Origin: Endomychus coccineus
Lineage: Eukaryota; Arthropoda; Insecta; Coleoptera; Endomychidae
Assembly (NCBI GenBank): GCA_958510875.1
Contig: OY294067.1
Location: 262,978,180-263,042,179, forward strand
Direction of reading: 5' to 3'
Length of the DNA: 64,000 nt
Part shown: positions 22,638-34,110 of the stretch, in pieces
Layout of the letters: the number at the start of each line of letters is the position of its first letter
Numbering within the stretch: the stretch's first letter is position 1
Translations under genes and position numbers: made by a program
Notes under the pieces: generated by a model
The model's database searches: none
Told to the model about the DNA's origin: nothing
What the model saw: only the letters and a program-made list of their open reading frames with translations

Positions 22638-24934
22638 TATAGATGACACCCGAATACATGGAGTAAATAAGAAACGCAGAAACTAATGTAGTAAAATGTT
22701 ATTTTCGCTATTAAGAACTTACACATCAGAAGCCGAGATATGATACATCGTTAGAAAGAGAAAAAAAATCAGTCCTAACTTAACCCTAGCCGTTTTTCAT
22801 TCCTATTTGAAAGCTACAACGTTAGGCCAAATTCGGAATACATCTTTTTTTTTCAATTTTCTCGATGCCACTGGATTATATAGAGAAAAGTACTTCCAGA
22901 ATATAAAAGTTATTTTCTCCTAACTTGTGTCTAAAAGTCGAAAATCGAACTTATGTTTATACCTCGAAAACAAAAGACGACAGCAGATTTTTGTTTTCAC
23001 CAGTGAATTTGTCTCAAAAAAAGATCGAGAATGTGACTTCCATTTTTGATATCTCCTACAGTCACCGAGCTACCCTATACAAACATGGAAATTTGCCCAC
23101 CTTGTAGATATTGAATTGAGTGACAACTGACCAATAAAGTGTCATTGTATGTTCATGTCACATTTGATTAACAGGCCATTAAGTTATCTGAAGCATTTAA
23201 TATTACCATTTTCAGTAAGGAAGAAAAAATATGCGAATGTCTTGCTCTTAAAGAGTTATTAATTCATAATTGAAGATTATCCGGAGTAAATTACTAAGTA
23301 ATATTAATAAATTATAACATGAGGCACAAAGTAATATGAACATATTTGACAGAGAATTTATACCTCGAGTCGACTATAAAGATCAATAGATCGTGCAGAA
23401 AACATGTATTAGCAACATTCCTGCTTTTAATCCTATAAATTTGAAGTAAGATTACGATGACAATATTAATTCAAAAATATCACATTATAAAATATAAGTA
23501 TAAAAGCAGCGCTGACTCCTTTACAGATTCTGAAAGTATCCTATATGTCAAATCTATTTTATAATTATCACAGTATGAAATATTACGTACCCAATCATTT
23601 CATTTTATTGCGCAGCTGGAGGGACTGTAAAAATTTCAATTAAGTGCTGTTTTGCCCTTTATGGATGAAATTCTGCATGCGTGAGAAGAAACCAACCAAC
23701 TACAATCCGATTGATATCTATTGATTCTTCAATTTACACATGAATATCATACACGTCTGGGAAATGATTAGCTCAACATCGATCCTTTCTGAGGATGTCA
23801 CCTTTAGTGAAACAAATATCATATCTTAAATTGATGATTTCCACAAACCAAAATTCTTAAATATGTGTTAATGAATAAGAATGTACGGTGTTACATCAGC
23901 ATGATCAGATGCCGGCGTGCTTCCAACAGTTATGAGGAAGTTGCATAAAATTTTCCTTTAATGCAAGTTGTATTTAATGTTCAGCAAAATACTCTAACGG
24001 TATATTTCTATATAAAATCCTCCTGAATTAAACCATTCTAGTCCAGTCATTTAAGGATCATTTTTGTCCGAATTTCCACGAGGTCTAATTTTGGTCGATT
24101 CTTATGTATTTTGACACGCTAAACACGATGGTGTAGTTTAAATTTGGATTAATCGTGTGCTCGAAACACTATGGCCATTTTTTGGATCCAAAAATTGGCA
24201 TTTTTCGATTTTTTGCGTTTTCAGACAAAACAATGGGTTGTATGAAAAAACGGTTAATCAAAAGTTGTTGGAAAAATAAATACGCGATTCTTGGCTCTGA
24301 TCCGGAGTCGATTCGAGGTTGTGGGCCCATTCAGTGGAATTTTTAGCACATTGAAAAATTAAATATATGTCAAAGAGTTTTTGTTTTTTCTCATATTCTG
24401 TTCAGGTGAAAAGATAGTATTCTTAATTCTCTCCTTTCGGTTTCTGGTGGTTTGACCTACCTCATTTTTCCGTGCAAAAATCGGCCATTTCGAAAAATCC
24501 GTATTTTACAAATTTCAGATGAAACACTCGTGTTATCGATCAAAATTCAAATTCATTCGGAAGATTTCATTATTCTGCACCTAATATCCAAAATACAAGG
24601 ATTTTGGTTCAAAAACGTAGCTTTGGCGTCATTTTGGACCACCGAAAAATTCAGGTTAGAAATTTTTAACGGAATCCAAATACTAGATGCTATTGAAGCT
24701 TTTCATAAAAATTCTTTTGAGTCTAAGAAGATTGATTTGGGTAGAATATAAATGAAGTTATCCTTATAAATGTCTTTGGGCGAAAACCTTGGAGAAAATT
24801 TCAGAGAAATACATTGGTTATTCTTTATTCCAAGTTATTACGAATTTTATCATAAAAAACTAGCGCGGAAATTTATGTAGCGGGAATAAGCGAGCGTCGG
24901 TGCAATATATTCCGCGCGCAAAATTATAGTTTTA
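22638..24934. other. No recognised gene
   Basis: The stretch 24060-24930 has the same flavour as the fold-back repeats (GATCCGGAGTCGATTCGAGG near 24299, GGCCATTT-type words) but I could not find its inverted partner. Open frames at 24155-24346 and 24452-24751 carry no motif. The rest is AT-rich and featureless. Confidence 0.45.
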
Positions 24935-25783
24935 GTCCAGGCTATGAACCGAAAAAAAAACATGTAAGTTCGAATCGGAAATTTTTTTTGCATTAGCTTT
25001 TGGAGATTCTCAGGATCATTCATACACTTTAAAACCTCTTGGAAACACCAACCTCACCCATTGGGGCGGAAATGGCCCGAAAGTCTTGAATTGTATTTTC
25101 TACAAAAAAAAGTATTTTGGCATTTCGAGGTTTTTTGGATCGCTGAACACGAATCCGTAGCCAGATTCACTTGCAACTCATCGTAGGGGTGATTAAATCG
25201 ACGAAATTGACCAATTTTGCACCCCTTTATGTTGTTTTGCAATTTACTTGTTTTAGGCATTCCGAATGCACCAAGGCGGTTTTTTGGGTCGCTGGATACG
25301 ATTCCGAAGCCAGATTTACTCGAATATCATCGTAGGGGTGGGAAATTCACAAAATACAAGTGAATGTGGCTACGGATTCGTGATCAGCGATCCAAAAAAC
25401 CTCCTTGGTGCATTCGAAATGTCTAAAACACGTAAATTGCAAAATAACATATTAGGGGTGCGAAATTGGTCAATTTTGTCGATTTGACCACCCCTAAGAT
25501 GGATTGCAAGTAAAACTGGATACGTATTCGTGTTCAGCGACCCAAAAAACCCTCTAGGTGCACTCGAAATGCCAAAATACCTTTTTTTGTAGAAAATACA
25601 ATTCAAGACTTGGAGATTTCGGGAAAATTTCGCCCCCAATGTGTGGGGTTGGGGTTCCCAAGAGGTTTTAAGGTGAATGAATGATCCTGAGAACCTCCTG
25701 AAGCTAATGCAAAAAAAAATTTTTGGTTCGAACCTATATGTTTTTTTTTTACTATAGCTAAAATCCCAGTTCACAGCCTGGAC
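24935..25783. repeat. Fold-back repeat B (849 bp, near-complete palindrome)
   Basis: The ends pair: GTCCAGGCTATGAAC at 24935 with GTTCACAGCCTGGAC at 25769-25783. The centre is near 25359. Each arm holds AGGATCATTCATACACTTTA-like sequence, TTGAATTGTATTTTCTAC, and two copies of a ~145-bp module. The module contains the core near 25128 (TTTTTTGGATCGCTGAACAC) and 25277 (TTTTTTGGGTCGCTGGATAC), and inverted near 25379 and 25515. The 134-codon frame at 25370-25774 is a by-product of the palindrome. Confidence 0.88.
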
Positions 25784-26105
25784 GGTTTATAAATATTTTA
25801 AAATGCACCTGAAGGCTCATAATCGTTTTGTGTGAATGTGTGAGTGTATGTAGACGTTTTAACATGTATATGTGACCGTGACATGATGTTTTAATAGAGT
25901 GTTACATAACAAATTTCAATACTTAAACAAAAAAAATAAGATTAATGAATAATTTTGATTTCTTTCACATTCATATTTTGTTTTTGTCCTTTACATTTCA
26001 TATTTATTAAAACATTATCTATATGTCTGATTATTCACAAATAACTTAAGTTTTTGTTATCACTGTCAGCATATAGTGTTATAATGATGTAATAAATGAT
26101 CATTG
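25784..26105. other. No recognised gene
   Basis: AT-rich and featureless. Confidence 0.5.
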
Positions 26106-26405
26106 ATATTGATCATCATTTGTGTTCGATATAACTTGATCGTCGCAATTGTCATTGAAATTAACATCATCGGTATCGTCACCATCTCCATCATCGTGTT
26201 CTTCCTCATCCATACACTTATCGAAATCATCATCATCTAATATACTGACTTCTGGCTCATGGCAATTGGAACAGTCTCCACTTTCACAATGCTTACATAA
26301 TGAGCTACAAGGTAATTATAATTTTTTTGCATGAACATTCAGCAGTACAATTTTCTTTACAACCACAAGAGATTATTTTGATCAACTCATAGTGCATTCT
26401 TTACT
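26106..26405 (-). pseudogene. Cys-rich domain plus acidic tail, frameshifted
   Basis: The minus-strand reading gives CGCKENCTAECSCKK near 26375-26325, then after a frameshift CSSLCKHCESGDCSNC near 26310-26260. An acidic tail rich in Asp and Glu follows (SILDDDDFDKCMDEEEHDD), with a stop near 26106. The CGC-x-C-x-CSC pattern resembles Cys-rich C-terminal domains of uncharacterised insect proteins often linked to transposons. I cannot name the family with confidence. The frameshift lies within the Cys-rich part, between the CSC and the next CSSLC. The upstream coding part is missing, so this is a fragment. The plus-strand Ser-rich frame at 26149-26334 is its antisense shadow. Confidence 0.45.
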
Positions 26406-26559
26406 GTTTGTATAGGAGTAAGTCCATTCGAACTATTTCTCCAACCCCATTCCGTTGGTTGCTAAAATCCAGGAACAAAATAATGATGGCAACAAAATTA
26501 AGAAAGGGAATGAAATGAGGTAATTTGATCCTGGATTTCAACTTTCTTTCTCAAATTCT

Positions 26560-26912
26560 TCCATCTGAAGGAAGCTATTACTATCGTATACTCACGAGAG
26601 CAAGGTGAGAAAGACCGTGAGTTCAGCCGAGGAATTAGGAAATTGACTCTTTCTTTCCTGCAGCATGGGGCAGTCAATTATGTTATTAAGCAACTTGTAC
26701 AGACTGGCCTGGAGCACATAATTATTTTTGCGAAAAAGGGATGACATATTGAATCCATCTAACAGGAAAGAATTAGGAATGCCCCTGATGGGATAAAAAC
26801 CGTCTGTCCTGAAGGACAGGTACTTCAAAAAGCGGCGCTGAAAAGATTCCAGAGCATCTCTATGAACGGCATAACCAGGGAACCAAATCACAGATGCGTA
26901 CTCAAGCCGCTA
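26560..26912 (-). mobile_element. LINE fragment, C-terminal part of reverse transcriptase ORF
   Basis: The minus-strand frame contains RLEYASVIWFPGYAVHRDAL then ESFQRRFLKYLSFRTDG and SLYKLLNNIIDCPML. This is the post-RT thumb region of Jockey/CR1-group non-LTR elements (usual form LEY-S-IW-P, L-S-QRRFLK, LYKL-N--IDCP). About 110 residues remain uninterrupted. Both ends are truncated, and no EN, RT core or 3' UTR is attached. Confidence 0.78.
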
Positions 26913-28469
26913 TCAAACAAATGTATTATCAATTGTATTATTGGAGATATGAACCAATTCTACAACAATGGTTCATCCTGTACTATGAATCTATACCAAT
27001 CAATTCTGTGATGAGATAAATCACTCATAACTCAGAACTTTAGACAAGTGAATGACAGTGTTCAAAGCCAAGTTCTAGATGTAAATATCGATGCATAAAG
27101 CGTAAGAGTAACGCTAGATGAAAGGTAAACACAGAAACAAAAACAAACAACATGAGATTTACTTTCTTCAGTTGCAACTCTGGTTATGCAGGATGCAGAT
27201 ATATCGAATTACGGGGTGTTCTATTAAAAATTCAAGGAATGCTAGAAAGCAGTTCTTGTTTGATTGTAGGTGGATTTATGAAGTGAAAGAGTGAAATTAA
27301 ACCAACAAGAAGACTTGACTTGAAGTTTCTTATTACTGGTTGTATTCCATTAGTCATGTGCGCTTGATAAATTACTTTGGATTTAGATTTTATCTTAAAT
27401 TAGGTCGATTTACTTGTTAATTAATTATTGTTAGAATATAAAAAGCTTCTAACAATAGAACACCACCGACAGGTTGTATTCTATAAGTTATTCTTATTAG
27501 TTACATAAATCAGTTAATTTTTAAATTGATGATGACCATCTGGCTACGTTTATGCTTAACGTTTGGCAAGACGATACTATTATCGTTCATTGTTTTGACT
27601 AGGTGCTTGATTACGTTTTACTAACTATATGATGAAAACTTATTCCGCTAATAAGATACTTCTTGAGCGTGTTCCATATGGTGGTAATAACTTTCAACAG
27701 TATTACATCGCAGAAGCAATTAACGATTCAATATTGATGAATATTCATTTTCCAGGACTGAATATTGTCAAATTTGGTATTCATGAAGAGATCATATTTA
27801 CCAATACTTTTATAGCACTCTTGCCACTTATTGCTCTGACAACCTGCTGGAAATATTAATATTATTCTGTACCATTAGTGCAAAATTTCATTGAGTGAAT
27901 AGGCCACGCCAACTGTTATTATGATCCTACCCTCTACGCCAGTTGTTTGATCTTTCTGATTCACAATTTTCCCATTGCTTATAAGGTACTTTGGTGATCA
28001 TATTTTTTGAAATCATGATACAATGGAATTCGAATACTGAAAGAAATCAAATATGAATGATCACCTCCATTCCAAAACAATACGATAATGATGTCAAGAA
28101 TGGTCAGATATCTAGAAATTACTTTCAAGACACGTATCAAATAGTGGAATGGAAACTACACTTTTGTACTCGTCTTGGGTGTCTAACTTCACAAATTGAT
28201 CCAAAGGAGGAGCTACAGAATCAAATGCGAAGACGTATATTGATTATCGAAATATGAGATAAAATGATTTTAGTGAAATAATAATGTTATTGACAAAGTA
28301 ATTGAGTTTTTTGTTTGAAATTAAATATTACAAAATAAATATGGAATCAATTATTATTATTGAAGTGTGCATTTGTATTTCATTCGGATGTTATTATTAT
28401 AATTGAATGATATTTCAATACAAACAATTAATAATGCTATACCATGCATTGTTTCATAGTTTAGCAGTC
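26913..28469. other. No recognised gene
   Basis: Short frames at 27629-27859 and 28057-28257 (plus) have no recognisable motif. AT-rich. Confidence 0.45.
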
Positions 28470-28770
28470 TACTGCATTGTAGAGCGGGGTGGTATATACC
28501 AAAATGATTTAAGTAAATTAGAATGAATTCAACAAAGACCCTTGAATATCATACATAACAATACTTTCGTATCAAATACAAGACCATTATTAATAAGAAA
28601 ATATTTATTGCATCATTACACGCACTTAAAAGAAAAGTATCTTGCCCCAACAATGAAGACTCGAAATAATAGTATAAAGCTTTGTAAAATTAATATAACT
28701 TTATTTAAAGAAGTAGCCTATATATTGCTTTAAAATCTCTCAATTTAGTGCCAGCAATTGTTTAACAAAA
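28470..28770 (+). mobile_element. LINE fragment, C-terminal part of reverse transcriptase ORF
   Basis: The plus strand encodes GGIYQNDLSKLE, then after a stop IQQRPLNIIHNNTFVSNTRP, LLHHYTHLKEKYLAP, and TRNNSIKLCKIN. This follows the WGG--- L-R-IQ-RALKIIH pattern of the post-RT region of insect non-LTR elements. One in-frame stop interrupts it (TAG near 28520). It is a different family from the piece at 26560-26912. Confidence 0.65.
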
Positions 28771-29082
28771 TTGGTAATCAAAAAATTCAAAAAATTGTAT
28801 CTCTCTTTTTGGCAGAATCTATGAAGACATAACAAATAATTAGTAAATACATGCATATCATTGTTACTATCTGAAGACTCTCACAAACATTCACTCTACT
28901 TGAATTTATTTTTGAACTTAATCTCAACTTATTATATTTAAATTTAAGAATATAATGAACTTAACCTAATACTTAATATTTAATTTTAATCATAATTTTA
29001 GCTTACCATTTAGACCCACACGCAGGGTATAGTGGGACCCTGTCATTATTAATATCATATGCACATAATAAACTGAATTTTT
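28771..29082. other. No recognised gene
   Basis: AT-rich and featureless. Confidence 0.5.
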
Positions 29083-29392
29083 TAATGTTTGGGCATCACA
29101 GATGACCCAGTATATAGGAAATGCAGAGCGGCGGAAGAAACTGCCCCTCACATCCTGTTGGAATGCCCAGCATTAGCATCCCTCAGACACCGACACTTCG
29201 AAGAAGCGAAACTGCTCCCAGAAGAACTCATGGAAGCCAGCACTAGCAATATTCTGGGTTTCTGGCGGGCCACGAACCTTCTAGTATAAAATAGGCTCTG
29301 ACCACGGGGCGCACAATGAGCCCAACTAAGTGGCCTAAGTGCATTCGGGAACCTAGCCCCCTCCCCTTAAATGATGGAGATGATGATGAACC
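29083..29392 (+). mobile_element. LINE 3' end, 5'-truncated (same family as 8325-8610)
   Basis: Starts abruptly with LGITDDPVYRKCRAAEE, then HILLECPALASLRHRHFEE, and ends LGFWRATNLLV with a stop at 29287-29289. The 3' UTR is GC-richer than its surroundings and ends in an ATGATGATGA-like tail near 29375. This is the zinc-knuckle tail of an RNase H-bearing R1/Jockey-group LINE. The first Cys of the knuckle is Tyr here. The coding part is uninterrupted, so this copy looks younger than most here. No clear target duplication seen. Confidence 0.78.
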
Positions 29393-29480
29393 CTTCAAAG
29401 TATCTCCAAAGAAATCTGGTTACGGTAAGATCCGGTGATCCCACTGGCCATTGCATAGTCGATGTTACAGTAACGTGACA
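29393..29480 (-). pseudogene. Scrap of Tc1/mariner-like transposase
   Basis: On the minus strand, about 20 codons read WPVGSPDLTVTRFLWRYFE. This is the third catalytic block (usual WPARSPDLTPLDFFLWG), with the key acidic residue lost. It resembles the matching block of the transposase at 46395-47478. Confidence 0.5.
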
Positions 29481-30304
29481 ATCTTCGGAAAAATAAGGCC
29501 CCAAAATTTGGAACTTCGATACGGCGCACTATACCATTACTTTGGGCGCTGATTTTGAATGATTGATTCAGTTTCTAGAAAACTGTCAACACATCAGAAC
29601 GTTCGTTGTTCAATTATGTAGGCATTAATTTTTAACAGTGCCAAGAATTGGAGCTAGAAAGATTTTGGCCGCTCCTGCCTCAAATAAGAAATTAAAAAAA
29701 CAATAGTAGTAGTTCATTTCAATTTTTAAATTTTTTTAAAACTCATAAACGTAATAGCAGCAAATAAGTGTACATACTATATTCAGAAAAAGTCAAATTT
29801 GTTCTTCAACATATATTTAAGGCTACGCATATGTAATATGAACAAATGACCATAGGTATAACGATATTTTGAAGAACATAGAAACCAAAACCAGAGAATG
29901 AAATAGTATACTGTGCAACTCGCCTACGGCCCATGATTCATCATCTTGTCACACGAGTATGAAATATCCTATTTCCGCACAAGTTGTACATTATACTTTC
30001 CCGACGACCTACTTGAAAAACAAAATATGTCATTCACAAGTAAATGGAATTTTGTGTGAATCTATTATACCTATCTAAAAATCATTTTTACTGGGAAATC
30101 TATTTTAGAATAATTAAGTGTGTTTTATACTACTAGCCCATAATACCAAATTAAAAAGTATAAAAAGATGTATGACGAAAAGAACGAATTTTACTAAAAA
30201 TATAACAATACTTAGGTACATTGGTCTGTCTTAGGAATATGCAAACTTATATTGAAGTAGGTATCTACTCATTAAATTACATTAACCCCTTTTCATATAA
30301 TAAC
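29481..30304. other. No recognised gene
   Basis: No motif or repeat seen. Confidence 0.5.
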
Positions 30305-30775
30305 AAAAAAGACATGTAGGTCTGAATCGAAAAATTTTAGTGGGATCCAATTCGTGTTGTTATCAGGATCACTCATAACACATAGAACCTCACCGATCAT
30401 CCTGCTTCCCCTTAAAAAACTAACTTCGAATTTAAAATGCACAAGGGGGTTGTTTGGATCGCTGCTCACGATTTTGACGTAAGTTTCACTTTAAATCAAT
30501 TCTGGGGGTGTAAAATCGATAAAAAATTTTTGCACTCTTATAGATTATTTTGGCAATACATATTATTTTTGGATTTTAAATCCAGCAAAAAGGTTTATTG
30601 GGTCGCTGATCACGATTGGGACGTCAGATTTACTTTTAGGCCATTTCTGGCCCTCAAGGAGGGGAGGGGAGGTTGACCGGTTAGGTTTTATGTGTTATAA
30701 ATGATCCTGATAACCCCACGAATCGAATCTCACAAAAAAAAATTATTTTCCGAGTCGTTGCCTGGTCTATTTAGT
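30305..30775. repeat. Fold-back repeat C (~470 bp)
   Basis: Imperfect inverted arms about a centre near 30540. TTATCAGGATCACTCATAAC near 30360 pairs with GTTATAAATGATCCTGATAA near 30695. Core sites lie near 30446 (TTGTTTGGATCGCTGCTCAC) and 30588 (TATTGGGTCGCTGATCACGA), both in direct orientation. The TCAGGATCA block is shared with fold-back repeat B. No gene. Confidence 0.72.
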
Positions 30776-32699
30776 AGTACATCGAAACACACTGACAATA
30801 TGTAATGCATTAATTTAAGGATTTGTCATTATCACAGCTGCTTATAATTGAGTAACTGTGCGGAATATTCCAATCGGACACATTTAAGTGCAAAATGAAA
30901 TATTTCCAACTACTGGAAAGTATCTACGTAATCTTCTGCGCTAGTTCTATGCACAAAATGATACGTTTTCCAGGTAATACGTCGGAAAAACTTATTAAAC
31001 CTCATTATTTTATCTTCAAGCTCTTTAATTGTTACGTTAACAAACTAATAAAGATGATAATAATAATTCTTATTAATATAAATTAATAAACCTACTCAAA
31101 AAATAATTTACAATTCATTGGATATCGACGGTATCTAGAATCACATAGTCAATTGGAATAACTGATATACCTTTGAAAATGATATAGTTTAGTGAAATGC
31201 TGTTGATTCAGTCTTTTATTTGCTCCTTGTACCATAGATTAGAAATGTTAATAGATGTAATATGGAGTTTAAAGATGTGGTTTTTCGTTCTACTTTTTCC
31301 TTTACCATGTGATATTGGATATTATTAAAAACAATATTTCTATTCTCTCATTTCTAATTAAGCTCAAGTAAAAAACGAAACGGTATTTCCTGGAGATAGC
31401 ACGTGCCAACTTTATAAAATATGTTCTGTCTTGTCGCGTGCTCTCTATTACTTGGCGTAACTAACTAGCTGCGCTTTGATTATAAATGGCATACTTTTCT
31501 ACTCCTATTGTATTCCTCTTGCAAAATACTTCCACAACACGATCAAACCAACCTACTATACTGTAATTATATTCATAAACATGATATAGATAAAAATCTA
31601 ATCTCGCCTGCTTCCATACAAAACACATATGGAATATGATATAACGTAGTTCAATAAAAATGTATGTTCACCTACCAATTATAACACAAGGAAACTATTC
31701 GGACTCAGAATTTCATTTCTATTGTAAATTAAAAGAAGTGTTGATTGATGGGTGGAGAATCGTTACGGAAATGTTAAGTTCAGGAACTGTGGATGAAAAT
31801 TATAAATACTTCGATGAATAAGAATGCACTAGTTATACAACCATGAGAGGGCTGATTTTCATAGGTTTGCGTATCAACAAATCTGATAATTTGCAATATT
31901 ATTACCAGACGAAGACTTGAAACGGATCAGCGGTGTACTTGGCACGTATCTTCAATCCTATGAAATAAGACTGTATGAAAGAGAGAAATACATCCTTTTT
32001 CTAAATAGCACTATTTTCCCTAGCTTATAAAGTAGTAGTAGTAAAGTTTACGCACTTCCAAATTCATTTCATACGCCCGTTTTAAAGTCAAAGCAGTTCG
32101 TTCCATCGTTTCCTTGTTTTCACTGCGCCTGCGTCAAATTTCATGATCAAATATAAACATAACCTACACACAAAACTAAAAGTGTCCAAATAAGAATAAT
32201 ACGGAAAGAATCGAAAATCTCGCAGATAAGTGGCTCGCATAACTAAACCAAACGCCAGAATCGTGGCATTTGGTCGCCTTATATAAAATATGAAGGTGTT
32301 TGGTCTTGTTATGCGAAATGAAGCTAGGGACTTAAGCTGTTTGGCGCTTAGTTTAACTTAAAGTATCTCCTAAAATACGGTTTCCTCGCCTTCTAGGATT
32401 TTTTCCTTGATAGGTAACATCTTTGGTCGTCAGAAGGAACCACAAACCCGAAAAAACGAATTTGTCGCTTGGTCGAGTTATGCATCTATGTCCAATTTCA
32501 TTTATATTGTAAATCAAAAAAGTGTTGAGTGATGATAGAGATTCGTTATGCGGAAATGTTAAATTCAGGAGTATTCCTGAATTTTCTTCTCTAAAGTGAT
32601 TTTTCATCAGACTAACGAAAATGAGAAACCAAAGTAATACCAATTTACTAATTCTTAACCCAGGTATGAATTATACATTAACACTTATATCTATTATAT
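30776..32699. other. No recognised gene; one local duplication
   Basis: A ~95-bp segment near 31707-31800 recurs near 32488-32580 (both with AATTTCAT, ATTGTAAAT, AAGTGTTGA, CGGAAATGTTAA and TTCAGGA). Otherwise AT-rich with no coding motif. Frames at 30895-31086 and 32353-32643 are unsupported. Confidence 0.45.
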
Positions 32700-32960
32700 T
32701 TCTGCTATTACGTACGTTTTGGTCTCACGAATATCATCAGGATGCCTTTGGAAACCTATTCACATTAACTAACCGTGGAATTTCTGAAACTAATAGTACT
32801 AAGTACTAAGCGTCTTCATCGCATTAATTTCAATTTAAAATGTCTTCTTCATGACAACGCACAAAACACGAATAATTGTAATTTCAACACATTAATGTTC
32901 AAAATATATGAATATGTATTGAAAACTCACTACACAGTAATTTTTCTATAGTTATATAGG
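32700..32960. repeat. Penelope-associated tail repeat
   Basis: Similar in the same orientation to 52490-52700, which is the 3' tail of the Penelope-like element there. Shared features include ATCATCAG near the start, then AAGCGTC--ATCGCA--AATTT, AAACACGAATAAT and CACATTAATGTT-like blocks. Similarity is moderate. Confidence 0.55.
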
Positions 32961-33539
32961 CGGGGGGACGAGAATAAGTAGTCTGAGACCAAAATTCCTG
33001 TGCGCCAATGCAGCTAAGTTGTTAAAGACATGTGTCTAAGACTTATGAACACGATAGTTTTGTGTTCTACCAATATAATATTCACCCTCTAATATTTATA
33101 TTAGACGCGAATAAATGTAATAAAACCATCATAATGCATAGATGGATAAAAACGAGATAGGAAATTTATTGAACAATGGAACAACTCATGAAAAAATTAA
33201 TAAATGAGAGGTACAAAAATAAGTTAATCCCTATTGACAGCAAAAATGAATCAATTCGCCATAATGTGCTTCCGCAAATGCATAAAATTGATATAACTTT
33301 AAGACCCAATGATGTGAGGAATATTGTTGCGCTTACCTATAATTTTTTATCCAAATCTATAAATAATACAATAGGAAAAATAGTATTTCATATAAGTGAC
33401 TTATGCCATTTTAATGTGTTCATGAAAAATCAACCACCAACCCATATATCATCAATTAATTTCTACAGAACCTTCTTTATTTACAAATATACCGTTCCAA
33501 AGACTATACACCTCCAGATCAGTCTAAATTTCTGAATGC
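32961..33539. other. Unassigned; contains a 119-codon frame
   Basis: A plus-strand frame at 33176-33535 directly precedes the Penelope-like RT remnant and could be its upstream part. I recognise no motif in it. Confidence 0.3.
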
Positions 33540-34030
33540 AGTAAGGTTTTGTTTAGAATGCATTCATTTTCAATATAGTGATTTTAGACAATTATTCGGC
33601 ACAGCAATGGATTCTCCTATTTCAACCTAGTTATGGAATACCTGTAGGATTCTGCAATAAATTCACTATCTTTTGAACCCGTATTCTTTAAACGGTATGT
33701 ATCTGATTGCCTGATGTTTTTTCCTCAAAGATAAAATTCAGTATGTGATGGATAAATTTCCTCAATTTCCACTGTAAACTTCAATTTACCTGTGAAATGG
33801 AAATGAAAAAAACATAAATTCCCCAGATAAGAACATCAAAATCAAATCTTCACTATAATTCAGTTGCACCAAACAAGTTATGAAAAAGTGCTATTAACGA
33901 CCCTATAGATCGCGCAGGAAACCATCCGGAAAATTAGAAAAACTTCGTAATGCACTGAAAATGAATGGCTATTCAAAAAATTATTTCGGTCTCTTCAATA
34001 AAGAGAGAAGAAACAAAATGTTATAATGAA
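33540..34030 (+). pseudogene. Penelope-like reverse transcriptase remnant
   Basis: Across frames on the plus strand: FCLECIHFQYSDFRQLFGTA followed by MDSPIS (usual GTAMGSPISP), then a decayed catalytic block with CLMFFSSKIKF, FHCKLQFTCEMEMKK, and later EKLRNALKMNGYSKNYFGL. This order (GTAMGSP, Y-DD, F--LQFT-E-E, L---L--NGY) is the Penelope-type RT. The YVDD block is lost, with Ser in place of the first Asp. Stops and frameshifts are frequent. No GIY-YIG domain follows; it is cut off near 34030, just before the repeat at 34111. Confidence 0.62.
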
Positions 34031-34110
34031 GATAATTATAAAATCACCATAATATTCTCGAGAAATATATAGAAAGTATGACATAATTGTTGCTCATTAA
34101 CCTACTAATA

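Noticed and set aside
24060..24930. A further fold-back repeat upstream of repeat B
   Set aside because: The vocabulary is similar, but I found no inverted partner and no clear core, so it stays unassigned.
25370..25774. 134-codon minus-strand open frame
   Set aside because: It is contained in one arm of fold-back repeat B and is a by-product of its repeated modules.
33176..33535. 119-codon plus-strand open frame
   Set aside because: It might be the upstream part of a Penelope-like ORF, but I could not read any family motif in it, so it is left as unassigned.
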